NCBI GenBank assembly: GCA_964482435.1
Contig: CAYZXL010000027.1
Span: 1-56,830, forward strand
From: CAYZXL01 sp964482435
GTDB taxonomy: Bacteria > Auribacterota > JABMQX01
Reading direction: 5' to 3'
Length of the DNA stretch: 56,830 nt
The position numbers and the translations under genes are program-made. The notes below the pieces were generated by a model, which did not search any database, had not been told where the DNA came from, and saw nothing but the letters and a program-made list of their open reading frames with translations. Positions 1 to 8,221 of this stretch are shown here, piece by piece. Every line of letters begins with the position of its first letter. Within the stretch, counting starts at the first letter, position 1.

Positions 1-845
1 CCGGTGACTGCATTCCTGCCGCGGAGACAGTGCTCGAGGAACTTCCGCAGGAATGCGTCTCGTGTGCCCGCGGTATGCGGTCCGCCGAGCACCGCGCCCC
101 GAATCACCTTGTGCAGGGCGTGCTCGGTGTAATCGAATAGCTTACAGTACTCCTCGAAGGACCCCTGCCAGTAGCTGATATTGGGTTCATTCCACAATTC
201 CCACACCCACAGTTTCTCGACTTCAGGGTACTTATTCTTGCTGTGGCGTGCCCATTCCTCAATCAGCTCTGCCCACCTGTCATAGTCCTTGGGGGGATAG
301 TAAGGGCCAAACCCTCTCATCTTGAACGGGTCATCGCTCTTGTACGGCTCCGGTTTGACTGAAAGCGCCTGTGGCATGAACCCAATTTCGACGAGCGGGC
401 GGCAGCCGGAACCGACCACAGCATCCATGATCTCGTCCATTATCCGCCAATCATACAATGGCTTACCGGTGGGGTCCTCGGTGCAGGCATTAGTTGATCC
501 CCATTTCAGCGAGGGTTTACCGTCGCCGCTTGCCAGCAGAAAGTGCTGGCGGAGATAAACCGGCTCGGGGTTGATGCTCGCCAGAGTTTTCATCAGCTCC
601 CGCGCGCGGCGGGTCGTCGTATAGTTGCACTCATCGTACCCGTAGTACTGCCAGACGTGCCGCAGTGGCCCACAAGGTGTGGTTGTATCAACGGTCATCA
701 CAACAGGATCACACGTCCGCTGAACGACTCTGCCTCCCTGCTCCGCCCTTGTCCCATTCGGGCATTCCGCGGTCCATGTCCCGACCGCGGGGACCGCCAA
801 CACGCCAAACAGAGTGAGGATAACCGTCAGGCTTTTGCTTCTCAT
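1..845 (-). CDS. GH39-type glycosidase (beta-xylosidase / iduronidase clan), N-terminal part only
   Basis: This gene runs off the left edge; about 281 residues are visible from the start codon at 845. The first ~22 residues form a Sec-type signal peptide, so the enzyme is probably periplasmic or secreted. Around residues 213-222 the sequence VWELWNEPN is the acid/base strand of clan GH-A; E220 in the Asn-Glu-Pro triplet is the expected proton donor. The preceding region (LRQHFLLASGDG, then a stretch ending in YDW) matches the GH39 N-terminal fold of beta-xylosidases and alpha-L-iduronidases. The nucleophile Glu lies beyond the edge. A Shine-Dalgarno-like AAGGA sits 8-9 bases upstream of the ATG. 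It is followed in the same direction by nothing visible, and preceded 250 bp upstream by the isomerase-like gene. Substrate (xyloside or another glycoside) is inferred. Another GH-A family such as GH5 is less likely. Confidence 0.82.
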   Translation of the reverse strand, partial: MRSKSLTVILTLFGVLAVPAVGTWTAECPNGTRAEQGGRVVQRTCDPVVMTVDTTTPCGPLRHVWQYYGYDECNYTTTRRARELMKTLASINPEPVYLRQHFLLASGDGKPSLKWGSTNACTEDPTGKPLYDWRIMDEIMDAVVGSGCRPLVEIGFMPQALSVKPEPYKSDDPFKMRGFGPYYPPKDYDRWAELIEEWARHSKNKYPEVEKLWVWELWNEPNISYWQGSFEEYCKLFDYTEHALHKVIRGAVLGGPHTAGTRDAFLRKFLEHCLRGRNAVT

Positions 846-1096
846 TGCTATGATCCTTGCACTCTTTCTTGCCTAAGCCCGTAACAATCTAACGGGCATC
901 GTTCGATGCCATTGCCTCAAAGTCGGAACCCCACTTCCTCCGAAAAACCCCATCAATGAGAAAAGAGAGAGTAAGCACTGGACAGCTCTTGGCCACGCGA
1001 GGACATCTCTTGGCACACTCCAAAACCCCGAAAAGGCCAAGAACCCTTCTCCAACGTGCGACACCTACAAAATACGCGATGGCTGCCCTGCTGGAT

Positions 1097-2668
1097 TCAA
1101 CGCTCGCTGCGCACGAGATACCATACTCCCTCCGCTTCCGAAATATTCACCCACTTGATTCCGAGTTTTCGAGACGCGTATCCCAGCTCCTTGAGCCAGT
1201 CTCCATAAGCCATCATCCAATGGGAATCCCGCGCTTCTTTGATGAGCTTCTTCCAATCTCCCTGTATCTCGACATCTTGTTGAGTTCGGCATATGTCATA
1301 AGATGGGTTGGTTTTGATAATTCCCTTGAATCCCACCCACCGGCCCGTGCTGTATTCGGGGTCAATGAATGTCACTTCCTGCCCTACCGCCATCTTCACT
1401 TTTGGCGCCGCGCCGAAGTCGGACTCATAATGTGTCATGACGTCGGTTGCCTCGTAGTTCCGTCCATCCATCCGACGGGGGGCGCTACAGTGAGCACAGG
1501 TGACGACCCCTTTGTGTGGAAATGTGGAATTATGCAGGAACACCGGCTTGCCCGACACGTAGTGCAGCAAAATCCCCGAGGGTATCACCACAAAATCTGA
1601 TTCGCAGAAAGCAAGCAATCCCTCGTCGTTGAGCCAACTGAGAATGAGGCACGGTGTGGTTTCTGCTATCGGCAAGACCTTGGTCATGCAATCCTTGATT
1701 GTGAATGCCAATGCATCATGTTCATGCATCCATTCTTTCACGACAGCGTACAGCAAGAAGGCATTCACAACGTACTTGTTTTGGGTTGCGAGAGTCACGC
1801 CGGGCTGCGAAAGGTATTCATCGGTCCATTTCTCCGCCCCTGCCAAAAGACTTTTGTCTGCTCTGGCATCTTCCACGCGCCGTTTCAGGTCATCATAACT
1901 GGCCTCCACAATTTTGATTCCGTACTTCTCCCAGGCGACTGCGGGCGCTCGCTCGTCATACTTGCCCCAGACGCCGCCAAGAGCAAGTATGCGCTTCCCT
2001 GCGAAGTTCTTGATTCCGTAAAGCGCCCGAAGCCTCCACAAGACTTCCTCATAATCGTCAACCACCACGTCACCAACGAATGCACCCCCATGATTCTGGA
2101 GACCATTCTGTTCCAGTTCCTCATCGGTTCCCTTTTTGAGATACCGCGTGCTGAGAGCCTCGTACCAATAGTATATTGGGCCGGAACGATGCCTGACGAA
2201 TATCACAATATCTTTGTCCGGTTTTACGGGGAAGCAGGCTTTGAGCATGTTTCCCGAACCTGTGGCGGGATACAGGATTACCACATCGTAGTCGTTGGCA
2301 TGTACTCGTAGCGCTTCTTCAACATTCGACACCTTGACGAGAGGCAATATCTGTAGTGGATACTCAGCCTTGGCAGACAATGCGTTGAGCTCTTCTGTTA
2401 TTGTCTTTGCCTCCTCTGCGGCAGCCTCGTGGGAGCTGATCCTTCCCCACGATCTCCACGAGGTTGACTCCCTTCTCTCTCGAATTGCATACATAAGAAC
2501 CGGTTGGACCCTCAGGTGTTCCCCCGTGACAAGATAGGGCTTATCCGGATTCCATTCCACCGCTTTCCCGCCGGCACGCACCGATGTAGCAGAGCCTAAA
2601 AGTGCCCCGGCAATACCTGACGTTGTTAGACCCACAAACTGCCTTCTACTCATGCGATTATGATACAT
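1097..2668 (-). CDS. Tat-exported L-fucose/L-arabinose isomerase-like protein
   Basis: About 523 residues. The start at 2668 is chosen because AGGGAGG lies just upstream; an in-frame ATG 33 bases earlier lacks such a site. The N-terminus has a twin-arginine signal (SRRQFVG followed by a hydrophobic stretch ending in SVRA), so the protein is predicted to be exported folded. The C-terminal half has the order seen in fucose/arabinose isomerase-like proteins (COG2407 type): AFTIKDCM, then a CLILSWLNDEG segment running into CESDF, around residues 320-365. The family normally isomerises aldoses to ketoses with a divalent metal. Whether this exported version is catalytic is unknown. It shares its strand with the GH39 gene 250 bp downstream, which fits a glycan-related role. 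Confidence is good for the fold and low for the substrate. Confidence 0.6.
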   Translation of the reverse strand: MYHNRMSRRQFVGLTTSGIAGALLGSATSVRAGGKAVEWNPDKPYLVTGEHLRVQPVLMYAIRERRESTSWRSWGRISSHEAAAEEAKTITEELNALSAKAEYPLQILPLVKVSNVEEALRVHANDYDVVILYPATGSGNMLKACFPVKPDKDIVIFVRHRSGPIYYWYEALSTRYLKKGTDEELEQNGLQNHGGAFVGDVVVDDYEEVLWRLRALYGIKNFAGKRILALGGVWGKYDERAPAVAWEKYGIKIVEASYDDLKRRVEDARADKSLLAGAEKWTDEYLSQPGVTLATQNKYVVNAFLLYAVVKEWMHEHDALAFTIKDCMTKVLPIAETTPCLILSWLNDEGLLAFCESDFVVIPSGILLHYVSGKPVFLHNSTFPHKGVVTCAHCSAPRRMDGRNYEATDVMTHYESDFGAAPKVKMAVGQEVTFIDPEYSTGRWVGFKGIIKTNPSYDICRTQQDVEIQGDWKKLIKEARDSHWMMAYGDWLKELGYASRKLGIKWVNISEAEGVWYLVRSER

Positions 2669-2708
2669 GACGCCCTCCCTATTATGACGAGGCCTGCGCA
2701 CGTCCTAA

Positions 2709-2963
2709 CCTTGGACAGACAATATTGGCCTGGCGACTACGGACGGTCAGGTGTTGGAATGCAATGACGTCATGCTTCAACTGACTGGCTACTCCAGAGA
2801 GGAAATGCACCGAGTGAACCTGCGAGACATTTATAAAAACCCGGAGCAGCGGGCGCGATTGCTCGAGGGGCTCCAGGCAAACGGTTTTGTGCGCGACTTT
2901 GAGGTGGCACTAAAGCGAAAGAGCAGCCCGCCCTACTATGCGAGTCTTTCCGTCCAAATGTAG
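2709..2963 (+). pseudogene. PAS-domain remnant
   Basis: An open segment between stops at 2706 and 2961 encodes about 84 residues that read as the core of a PAS sensor domain: LATTDGQVLECND, LTGYSREEM, then NPEQRARLLEGLQ and VRDFEVALKRK. No start codon with a ribosome site precedes it. The frame stops before the last PAS strand, and no kinase, cyclase or response-regulator module follows on either strand. It lies between two minus-strand genes. I read it as the leftover of a two-component or diguanylate-cyclase sensor gene. A tiny functional PAS protein starting at GTG 2751 is possible but unlikely. The surrounding 365 bp (2669-3034) hold nothing else I recognise. Confidence 0.6.
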
Positions 2964-3034
2964 CCACACCCTTTCGACAGCCGGTTGCGCGGTTGGTCAT
3001 CACAGTGAGGCGCGGGCGACAGCGGACATAAGGG

Positions 3035-5044
3035 CTACGACTTGGGCCCTTTTTCGCTCCCGCCAGATGACCCGGTAATGCCGGTGAGATGGCTGCGAAT
3101 GACCGCGTGGATTTCCCGGTTGAATCTCCAGTCTATTACGATGAGGCTTCGCGTGCGAATTATCAGCTCCTCCAAGTCGGCGATAGCGCGGTCCAAGACC
3201 TTGTGGATGCCGCCCGGTTGGGCATCGCCGAAGTCCTGGCACGTGCTATCGGGCCCCGCACCAGGGAACATTCGCAAAACCATCGCCAGGGTTGACCACC
3301 AGACCTCCGACGGTATGAGGTCGAAGGCGTCCCCCGGCGACACCTCCTCATAGGTCAGCCGCTGCGGGCCGAGGGATTCCACCCACCGCGGGTCTCGATT
3401 GAAAATTGTTTTGACGCGGGAGCTCAAGTCAACCCCAGCGTCGTACTCGGTGGCTGCTTCTTTGGCGAGACTCAGCACCTCGTCCAGCGCTACGGGGAGA
3501 GTGGTTTTGTTGTTTACAAGGAGTGCTCTGACGGCAAGAACGCCCAGGGCATACAGGTCGCATGGTGAGCTGAGCAGAGGGATAACCTCAAAGGTAGCCT
3601 CGGGAATCGGCACGCCTTCTGCCGCGCGCAACGCCGCTGAGGCTTCCTCGCTCAGTCTCTGGCCCAGGGTGCGAAACCTCCATTCCCCCGAGGCCAACGC
3701 GGCCTTGACGTCGAGGCGTGCGTAGAGGTCGAGGCGTCCACAACTGACGTTGAGCCGCAGCCAGACAAGGTCGTTGCGTGCCGTCTTGACTCGCTCCTGA
3801 GTTTGAAAAGTTCCTTCGACGATGGTTGGGCCGCGTTCCTCCTGAAGCACCTTTCTAATCCGGACCGACCCTCGCCCGTGAACCGATTCGCCTGCCAGCT
3901 GCGGTTGGTAGATCGAAGCGCCTGCCTCCCTTGCCCGCAAATAGTACACAGCGTCGCTCCCCTCGATTGGCAGAGCAATCGCGTCTCCGGGGTCAACGAG
4001 GACCGCTCTTGCCGTCCACAGGAATGGCAGGCCCTGCCCGGGCTCCCCCAGCCTGACCTGAAAGCTGTCCGCGGTCATATTGAGAATGGGTTGCTGACGA
4101 TGACGGACCGTTGACCCGACGGATGCAACGGCATCCGCGAGGAGCCGAAGCTTCAGATGGAACGTTTCTAAAAGGCGCCCCCACTTTCCGTGCGCGCCAA
4201 GGAAAAGTCGTCCGTCCATGGCCCGCATGGAATCGTCTCCCTTTAGCGCCCCGGTTACGCTCCCAAGGTCAAGCACCGACCGACCATGGGCCACTCCCTG
4301 CCACGTACCACCACTCAACACAGCGATGAAATCATCGAGCTTTATCGGGCTGTGCCGCCGCACTAACATCAACCCAGCCCCCGGATTGAGGGGAATCAGA
4401 TTCTTATTGCCACCGGTGAGTTCTTCAAGCGGCTTGGTGCTTGCGTTGGTTGGTGCGTTGCGCGTCACGGGGGCGAATGGGGATTTCTTTCCCAGGGCGG
4501 GCAAATACAGGTAGCGGTGAAGCGACGTGCTGTACTTCGGAAGCTCCTTCTTCGCAAGGAGCTCGTCGTCCTGACACAGTTGCCATGGCGACCCCGATTC
4601 CGCATCCGTCGGATGGACCGGTTCAAGCTTCGAGAGGTCGAGGTACGTGGGAGGCGGATGCGCAGTCTCCCAACCTGTCTGGACGAGTTCCGGCGGGACG
4701 AGAGATTCCAGCGCCCGAAAGTGCCGTTCCCATCGGTCGTCGAGGACTGCGTTGGTCAACGCCTCTCGACAAGCCGGCAGGGCATTAGCCAGGCCGTCAA
4801 GGTTCTGAATCCAAACCTCCACCCACTCATGAACCCGCCCCCCGGCGTCCACAATACAGCCCAGAAGAACGTGCGCATCAATGGCGTCGCGAAGCACGAC
4901 GAGGTGCCCGGCGGCAGGGTCCGGCTCCTGCCTTACCGGAAGGCAAATCCTCAGCGCCGCCGATTTCTGGTCCTCACTCACGGGAATTGCCGTGTACCCA
5001 TCGGGAAGCTCTGAGATGGCATTCTTGCTTCTGGCTGAAGGCAT
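3035..5044 (-). CDS. unrecognised 669-residue protein ending the T6SS operon, kinase C-lobe-like segment
   Basis: No family is recognised with confidence. The start is uncertain: an upstream TTG at 5113 is in frame, but ATG 5044 has GGAGAGG about 12 bases before it. There is no signal peptide or clear membrane segment. In the C-terminal half, SPCDLYALGVLAVRALL resembles subdomain IX of Ser/Thr kinases (usually SDLYALGVLLYELL) and is followed by a WWSTLAMVLRMFPG helix like subdomain XI. No glycine loop, VAxK lysine or HRD/DFG motif is visible. It may therefore be a degenerate kinase-like scaffold, or the resemblance may be chance. It follows the PAAR gene by 290 bp on the same strand and is the last gene of the T6SS cluster. 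This suggests a T6SS-associated regulatory or effector-related role (inference only). Confidence 0.55.
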   Translation of the reverse strand: MPSARSKNAISELPDGYTAIPVSEDQKSAALRICLPVRQEPDPAAGHLVVLRDAIDAHVLLGCIVDAGGRVHEWVEVWIQNLDGLANALPACREALTNAVLDDRWERHFRALESLVPPELVQTGWETAHPPPTYLDLSKLEPVHPTDAESGSPWQLCQDDELLAKKELPKYSTSLHRYLYLPALGKKSPFAPVTRNAPTNASTKPLEELTGGNKNLIPLNPGAGLMLVRRHSPIKLDDFIAVLSGGTWQGVAHGRSVLDLGSVTGALKGDDSMRAMDGRLFLGAHGKWGRLLETFHLKLRLLADAVASVGSTVRHRQQPILNMTADSFQVRLGEPGQGLPFLWTARAVLVDPGDAIALPIEGSDAVYYLRAREAGASIYQPQLAGESVHGRGSVRIRKVLQEERGPTIVEGTFQTQERVKTARNDLVWLRLNVSCGRLDLYARLDVKAALASGEWRFRTLGQRLSEEASAALRAAEGVPIPEATFEVIPLLSSPCDLYALGVLAVRALLVNNKTTLPVALDEVLSLAKEAATEYDAGVDLSSRVKTIFNRDPRWVESLGPQRLTYEEVSPGDAFDLIPSEVWWSTLAMVLRMFPGAGPDSTCQDFGDAQPGGIHKVLDRAIADLEELIIRTRSLIVIDWRFNREIHAVIRSHLTGITGSSGGSEKGPKS

Positions 5045-5334
5045 AAGCGGCCTGACCTCTCCACAATGTCGAGAGCGTTCAAAGCGTGCTCGTTCGAGCG
5101 TCCCACTGTCCAACGAAAACTCAGACGCCCTGCAGGTGATCGCCTGGGCTCGCGCCTACTGCCGATGCGCTGCGCGCTTCGTTGGTGCTGCGACACCGCA
5201 GACCGCGAAGCCCTGCGAACGACCGCCAAATTGCAATAAGTGTAATCTCCGGGATTCTTCTGTCAAGCCGTCTCAGGCTTGACCCAAGCCGGGCCCAAAG
5301 CCCCTCCCTGCGCTATCGGGTTCCTCATGGCCGC

Positions 5335-5628
5335 TTACCCGATCATCACGGTGGGATAACCCATGGCTATGGTGCCTCCGTGAACGGTCAGGTCCCCCAA
5401 GCGTGCCGCGGGCATGCCGCCGATCATAACCGTGAACGAGCCCATGGCAATCGCATCCGGTGGGCCAACGCAGACGGCCATATCGCCGACACGCGCGGCG
5501 GGCATGAAGCCGATAAGCACCGTTGGGCAACCCATGGAAATCGGGCCGCCCACATGCGGAACCGGCGGCGTGCCAGGCGTGACCATAGGGCACACGTGCA
5601 TATCACCTATTCTTGCTGCTGGTGGCAT
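5335..5628 (-). CDS. PAAR-domain spike-tip protein
   Basis: A compact 97-residue protein. The motif M-P-[P]-A-A-R-[IVL]-G-D occurs three times (MPPAARIGD, MPAARVGD, MPAARLGD), with glycine/proline-rich beta segments ending in PTVLIG or PTVMIG. This is the PAAR-repeat fold that forms the sharp conical tip of the T6SS spike and docks on the VgrG trimer. There is no toxin extension: the protein stops straight after the last repeat, so it would carry cargo non-covalently or act only as a tip. GGAGG lies upstream of the ATG. It sits downstream of vgrG on the same strand, separated by a 262-bp gap with no convincing gene. Confidence 0.93.
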   Translation of the reverse strand: MPPAARIGDMHVCPMVTPGTPPVPHVGGPISMGCPTVLIGFMPAARVGDMAVCVGPPDAIAMGSFTVMIGGMPAARLGDLTVHGGTIAMGYPTVMIG

Positions 5629-5890
5629 CTACGTCTCCTCCAAGCCTTTAATTTGTAATAAGCTTGCGACCTTCGCCCCGACCGACGCAGTCTGCCCCGT
5701 CTTGCATAACGCCATTGAACCTGGCAGGCCCTTGTCTCCCCGCCGATGTCCTCTTTGAAAATGCTCCTCCACTCCACTATTTGTTCGCTGATAGCTTGCG
5801 GCAGAGTCTTTTGAGAAGTAACAGTGGGCCTTTCGGAACTCCACCGCTTTGAAATCAAAACACCTCGGCAGTTTTTCAATATGTCGTTTC

Positions 5891-8014
5891 TCAGTAGGGA
5901 TTATAATCCGGCTCCACCTGGTCTTCTCCCGGAAGCTTGGCTGGCTCGGCGTCGGTCGGCTCCTGGGGGTAAGGCGGTGTCCCAGACCCAGGTGCACCAC
6001 CGGAGTTGATCATGACCAACGTGCCCTGGATGGCAACGCCCGACGCGTCTATCGTGATGAAATTCCCGCCAACCTTGAGCGTCAGTTTCAGGCCTGATTC
6101 GATGACGACATTCAGGCCAGCCTTGAGGTAAATGTCCACGCCCGCCTCAACGGCCAGGCTGTTTTCCACCTTCTGCTCGTTGTTCCCTCCTACTATGAGA
6201 GACGCCATCCCATCCACTGCCTCGAAACGACCGCCCTCGATGTGGGTGTGCCTGCTGCCTTTGACGGTCTCAAAATGGTCGGTCTCAACCAGTAAATGCC
6301 GATTGCCGAGGACTCTCTCTTTCCAGTCGCCACCGACGGTACAGTGCTCGTCCCCTTTGACCGCCTCGACGCGCTCGCCTCGGACTGCGACGGTCTCGTC
6401 CCCCCCGACCGTCTTCAATCGGCTGCCTCCGACGGCGAGGGTTTCGTTGGCCTCGACGACGGTATTCATGTCCTTTTCAGCGTGGATATAGACCTCTTCG
6501 CTCCCTTTCTTATCTTCCAGGCGGATTTCATTGAAATTCTCGCCGGAGCCGCCTTTGGAGCTGCGAGATTTGATGCCGGTTTGCGTCTTATTATCGGGGA
6601 GGCTGTATGGCGGCATGGACTGGGCGTTATACACTCTGCCTGTAATGATCGGGTGGTCCGGGTCGCCCTCGAGGAACTCGACTATAACCTCCTGGCCGAT
6701 GCGAGGAATGCACATTGCTCCCCAATCCTTTCCCGCCCACGCCTGAGAGACTCTGATCCAGCAAGAGCTGTTCTCGTCCGACTTGCCGTACCGGTCCCAA
6801 TGGAACTGGACTTTGACCTGGCCGTACTTGTCGGTATATATTTCCTGGTCACTGCGCCCGACGACGAATGCGGTTTGAGGCCCTTGAACCACCGGCTTGG
6901 GAGTTATCCGGGCTGACCGGAACGGCTGTTTCGCATCAATCGCTGTGAAGGCGCAAGAGTAAACGGGACCCCTGCCTAAGGGTTGACCGGAGGAGTCGAA
7001 CTCGTCTGATTCGAGTTGATAGCTCACGGAGGTGATCAGGTATTCGCGGCACTGGTCCTGGCGGGGATGGTCGGTGAGCTGAAACGTGCAGCCCGTGAAG
7101 ATGCCTCGCGCGTCGGACTGTGCCCGAACAACTTCGTGCTGAGCTTGAAGCTCCTCGATACGGGTATTCGCGTAGTTCTCGCCGTCGCTGTACTCAGTGT
7201 ATTCGCCGGGATAGTCATAAACCTTGTAGTCGGATGCGGCGTGTTGGCGAGTTATAGGCTTGGTTGCCCGCAGATCCTTCTTGGGGGCTGTGAAGTCATA
7301 GTCGTTGAGTGCATAAGCTCCCGGCTGAACGGTGTACTCCATCGTCCAGTCCCATATATATTCGCGCTCCGTAAAGGCCTGGTCAAAAGGCCTGAAGGGA
7401 ATCTCTTCGTATCCCGGGAAGGCGTCGTGGGAACTCCTCGCGTCGGCGAGGACCAGCGTGTGCTTTTCGTTCTCGTGCGTGAAATAATAGTAGATTCCTT
7501 CCTGTTCCATTAAACGGCTGAGGAAATTGAAATCCGTCTCCCGATACTGGACGCAATACTCCCACTGACGGTAGGTTCCGCTGAGACGGTCATCGAAGTC
7601 GGCGAAACCCCGGTCGCGGAATATTTTCTTTATTATGTCGGGGACTTTCATTTCCTGGAAAATGCGGCAGTCGCTCGTGCGAGTGAGAAACCACAACCAG
7701 GGCACAATAGTGGCGTGGTACTGCGTGACGCGCCCCAGCCGGCCCGTCTGCATGAATCGGCTGATGTACCCGTTCAAGTAACGCGTACGGTCGCCGGACA
7801 TAGTCAGCTCGATGGTGACATTCTGCCCGAGCATGTCCTCATATTTGACCGCAGGGTTCTCGCTCAAAAGCTCAAGCTCATAGTGAAACAGTCGCCCGAG
7901 TTGCTCCGTCCCTGAAAGGCTCCTCAGCAAAAGGATCTCCCACTCCTCACCAGGAGGCGCGGACAGAGCAACTTCCCGGAATTTTTGGGTCCTGGGTTTT
8001 TGAATCTCTGGCAT
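5891..8014 (-). CDS. tssI: T6SS spike protein VgrG (TssI)
   Basis: 707 residues, the usual size of an unextended VgrG. The N-terminal ~370 residues are gp27-like (LGRLFHYELELLSENPAV near the start; ETDFNFLSRLMEQEGIYYYF about residue 180). These are followed by the gp5 OB-fold with KYGQVKVQFHWDRYGK and the IPRIGQEVIVEFLEGDPDHP signature (residues ~395-460). From about residue 520 a run of short VGG/V-x-G repeats forms the beta-prism needle. The C-terminus (after about 680) is proline-rich and ends in DYNPY, with no recognisable effector domain. AGGAGTGATG lies upstream of the ATG. It forms the trimeric spike on the Hcp tube, capped by the PAAR protein encoded next. A 206-bp gap separates it from clpV. 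Confidence 0.96.
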   Translation of the reverse strand: MPEIQKPRTQKFREVALSAPPGEEWEILLLRSLSGTEQLGRLFHYELELLSENPAVKYEDMLGQNVTIELTMSGDRTRYLNGYISRFMQTGRLGRVTQYHATIVPWLWFLTRTSDCRIFQEMKVPDIIKKIFRDRGFADFDDRLSGTYRQWEYCVQYRETDFNFLSRLMEQEGIYYYFTHENEKHTLVLADARSSHDAFPGYEEIPFRPFDQAFTEREYIWDWTMEYTVQPGAYALNDYDFTAPKKDLRATKPITRQHAASDYKVYDYPGEYTEYSDGENYANTRIEELQAQHEVVRAQSDARGIFTGCTFQLTDHPRQDQCREYLITSVSYQLESDEFDSSGQPLGRGPVYSCAFTAIDAKQPFRSARITPKPVVQGPQTAFVVGRSDQEIYTDKYGQVKVQFHWDRYGKSDENSSCWIRVSQAWAGKDWGAMCIPRIGQEVIVEFLEGDPDHPIITGRVYNAQSMPPYSLPDNKTQTGIKSRSSKGGSGENFNEIRLEDKKGSEEVYIHAEKDMNTVVEANETLAVGGSRLKTVGGDETVAVRGERVEAVKGDEHCTVGGDWKERVLGNRHLLVETDHFETVKGSRHTHIEGGRFEAVDGMASLIVGGNNEQKVENSLAVEAGVDIYLKAGLNVVIESGLKLTLKVGGNFITIDASGVAIQGTLVMINSGGAPGSGTPPYPQEPTDAEPAKLPGEDQVEPDYNPY

Positions 8015-8221
8015 TTGTCATCACTCCTGCTCGTTGGTTTCGCAAGTGCCAAAAGTGTTATCGGAACTGCGTCTCTTAGGAACTCATCTCACGCATCTGT
8101 AACTCAAACAGAATTCGCCCCCGGCGGTGCCGGCCTTTCCGAACGCGCGTCCCTGGGGGTTGATGCGCTGTGGCGCGTACCTTCGCCCCGATTCTCTGTA
8201 AGCCGGCGCCAGCCGCGAGGC

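Noticed and set aside
5607..5879. 90-codon frame between vgrG and PAAR genes
   Set aside because: TTG start without a ribosome site, overlaps the PAAR start, and no recognisable domain.
5891..6000. Effector domain at the VgrG C-terminus
   Set aside because: The tail is a short proline-rich stretch with no known toxin motif.
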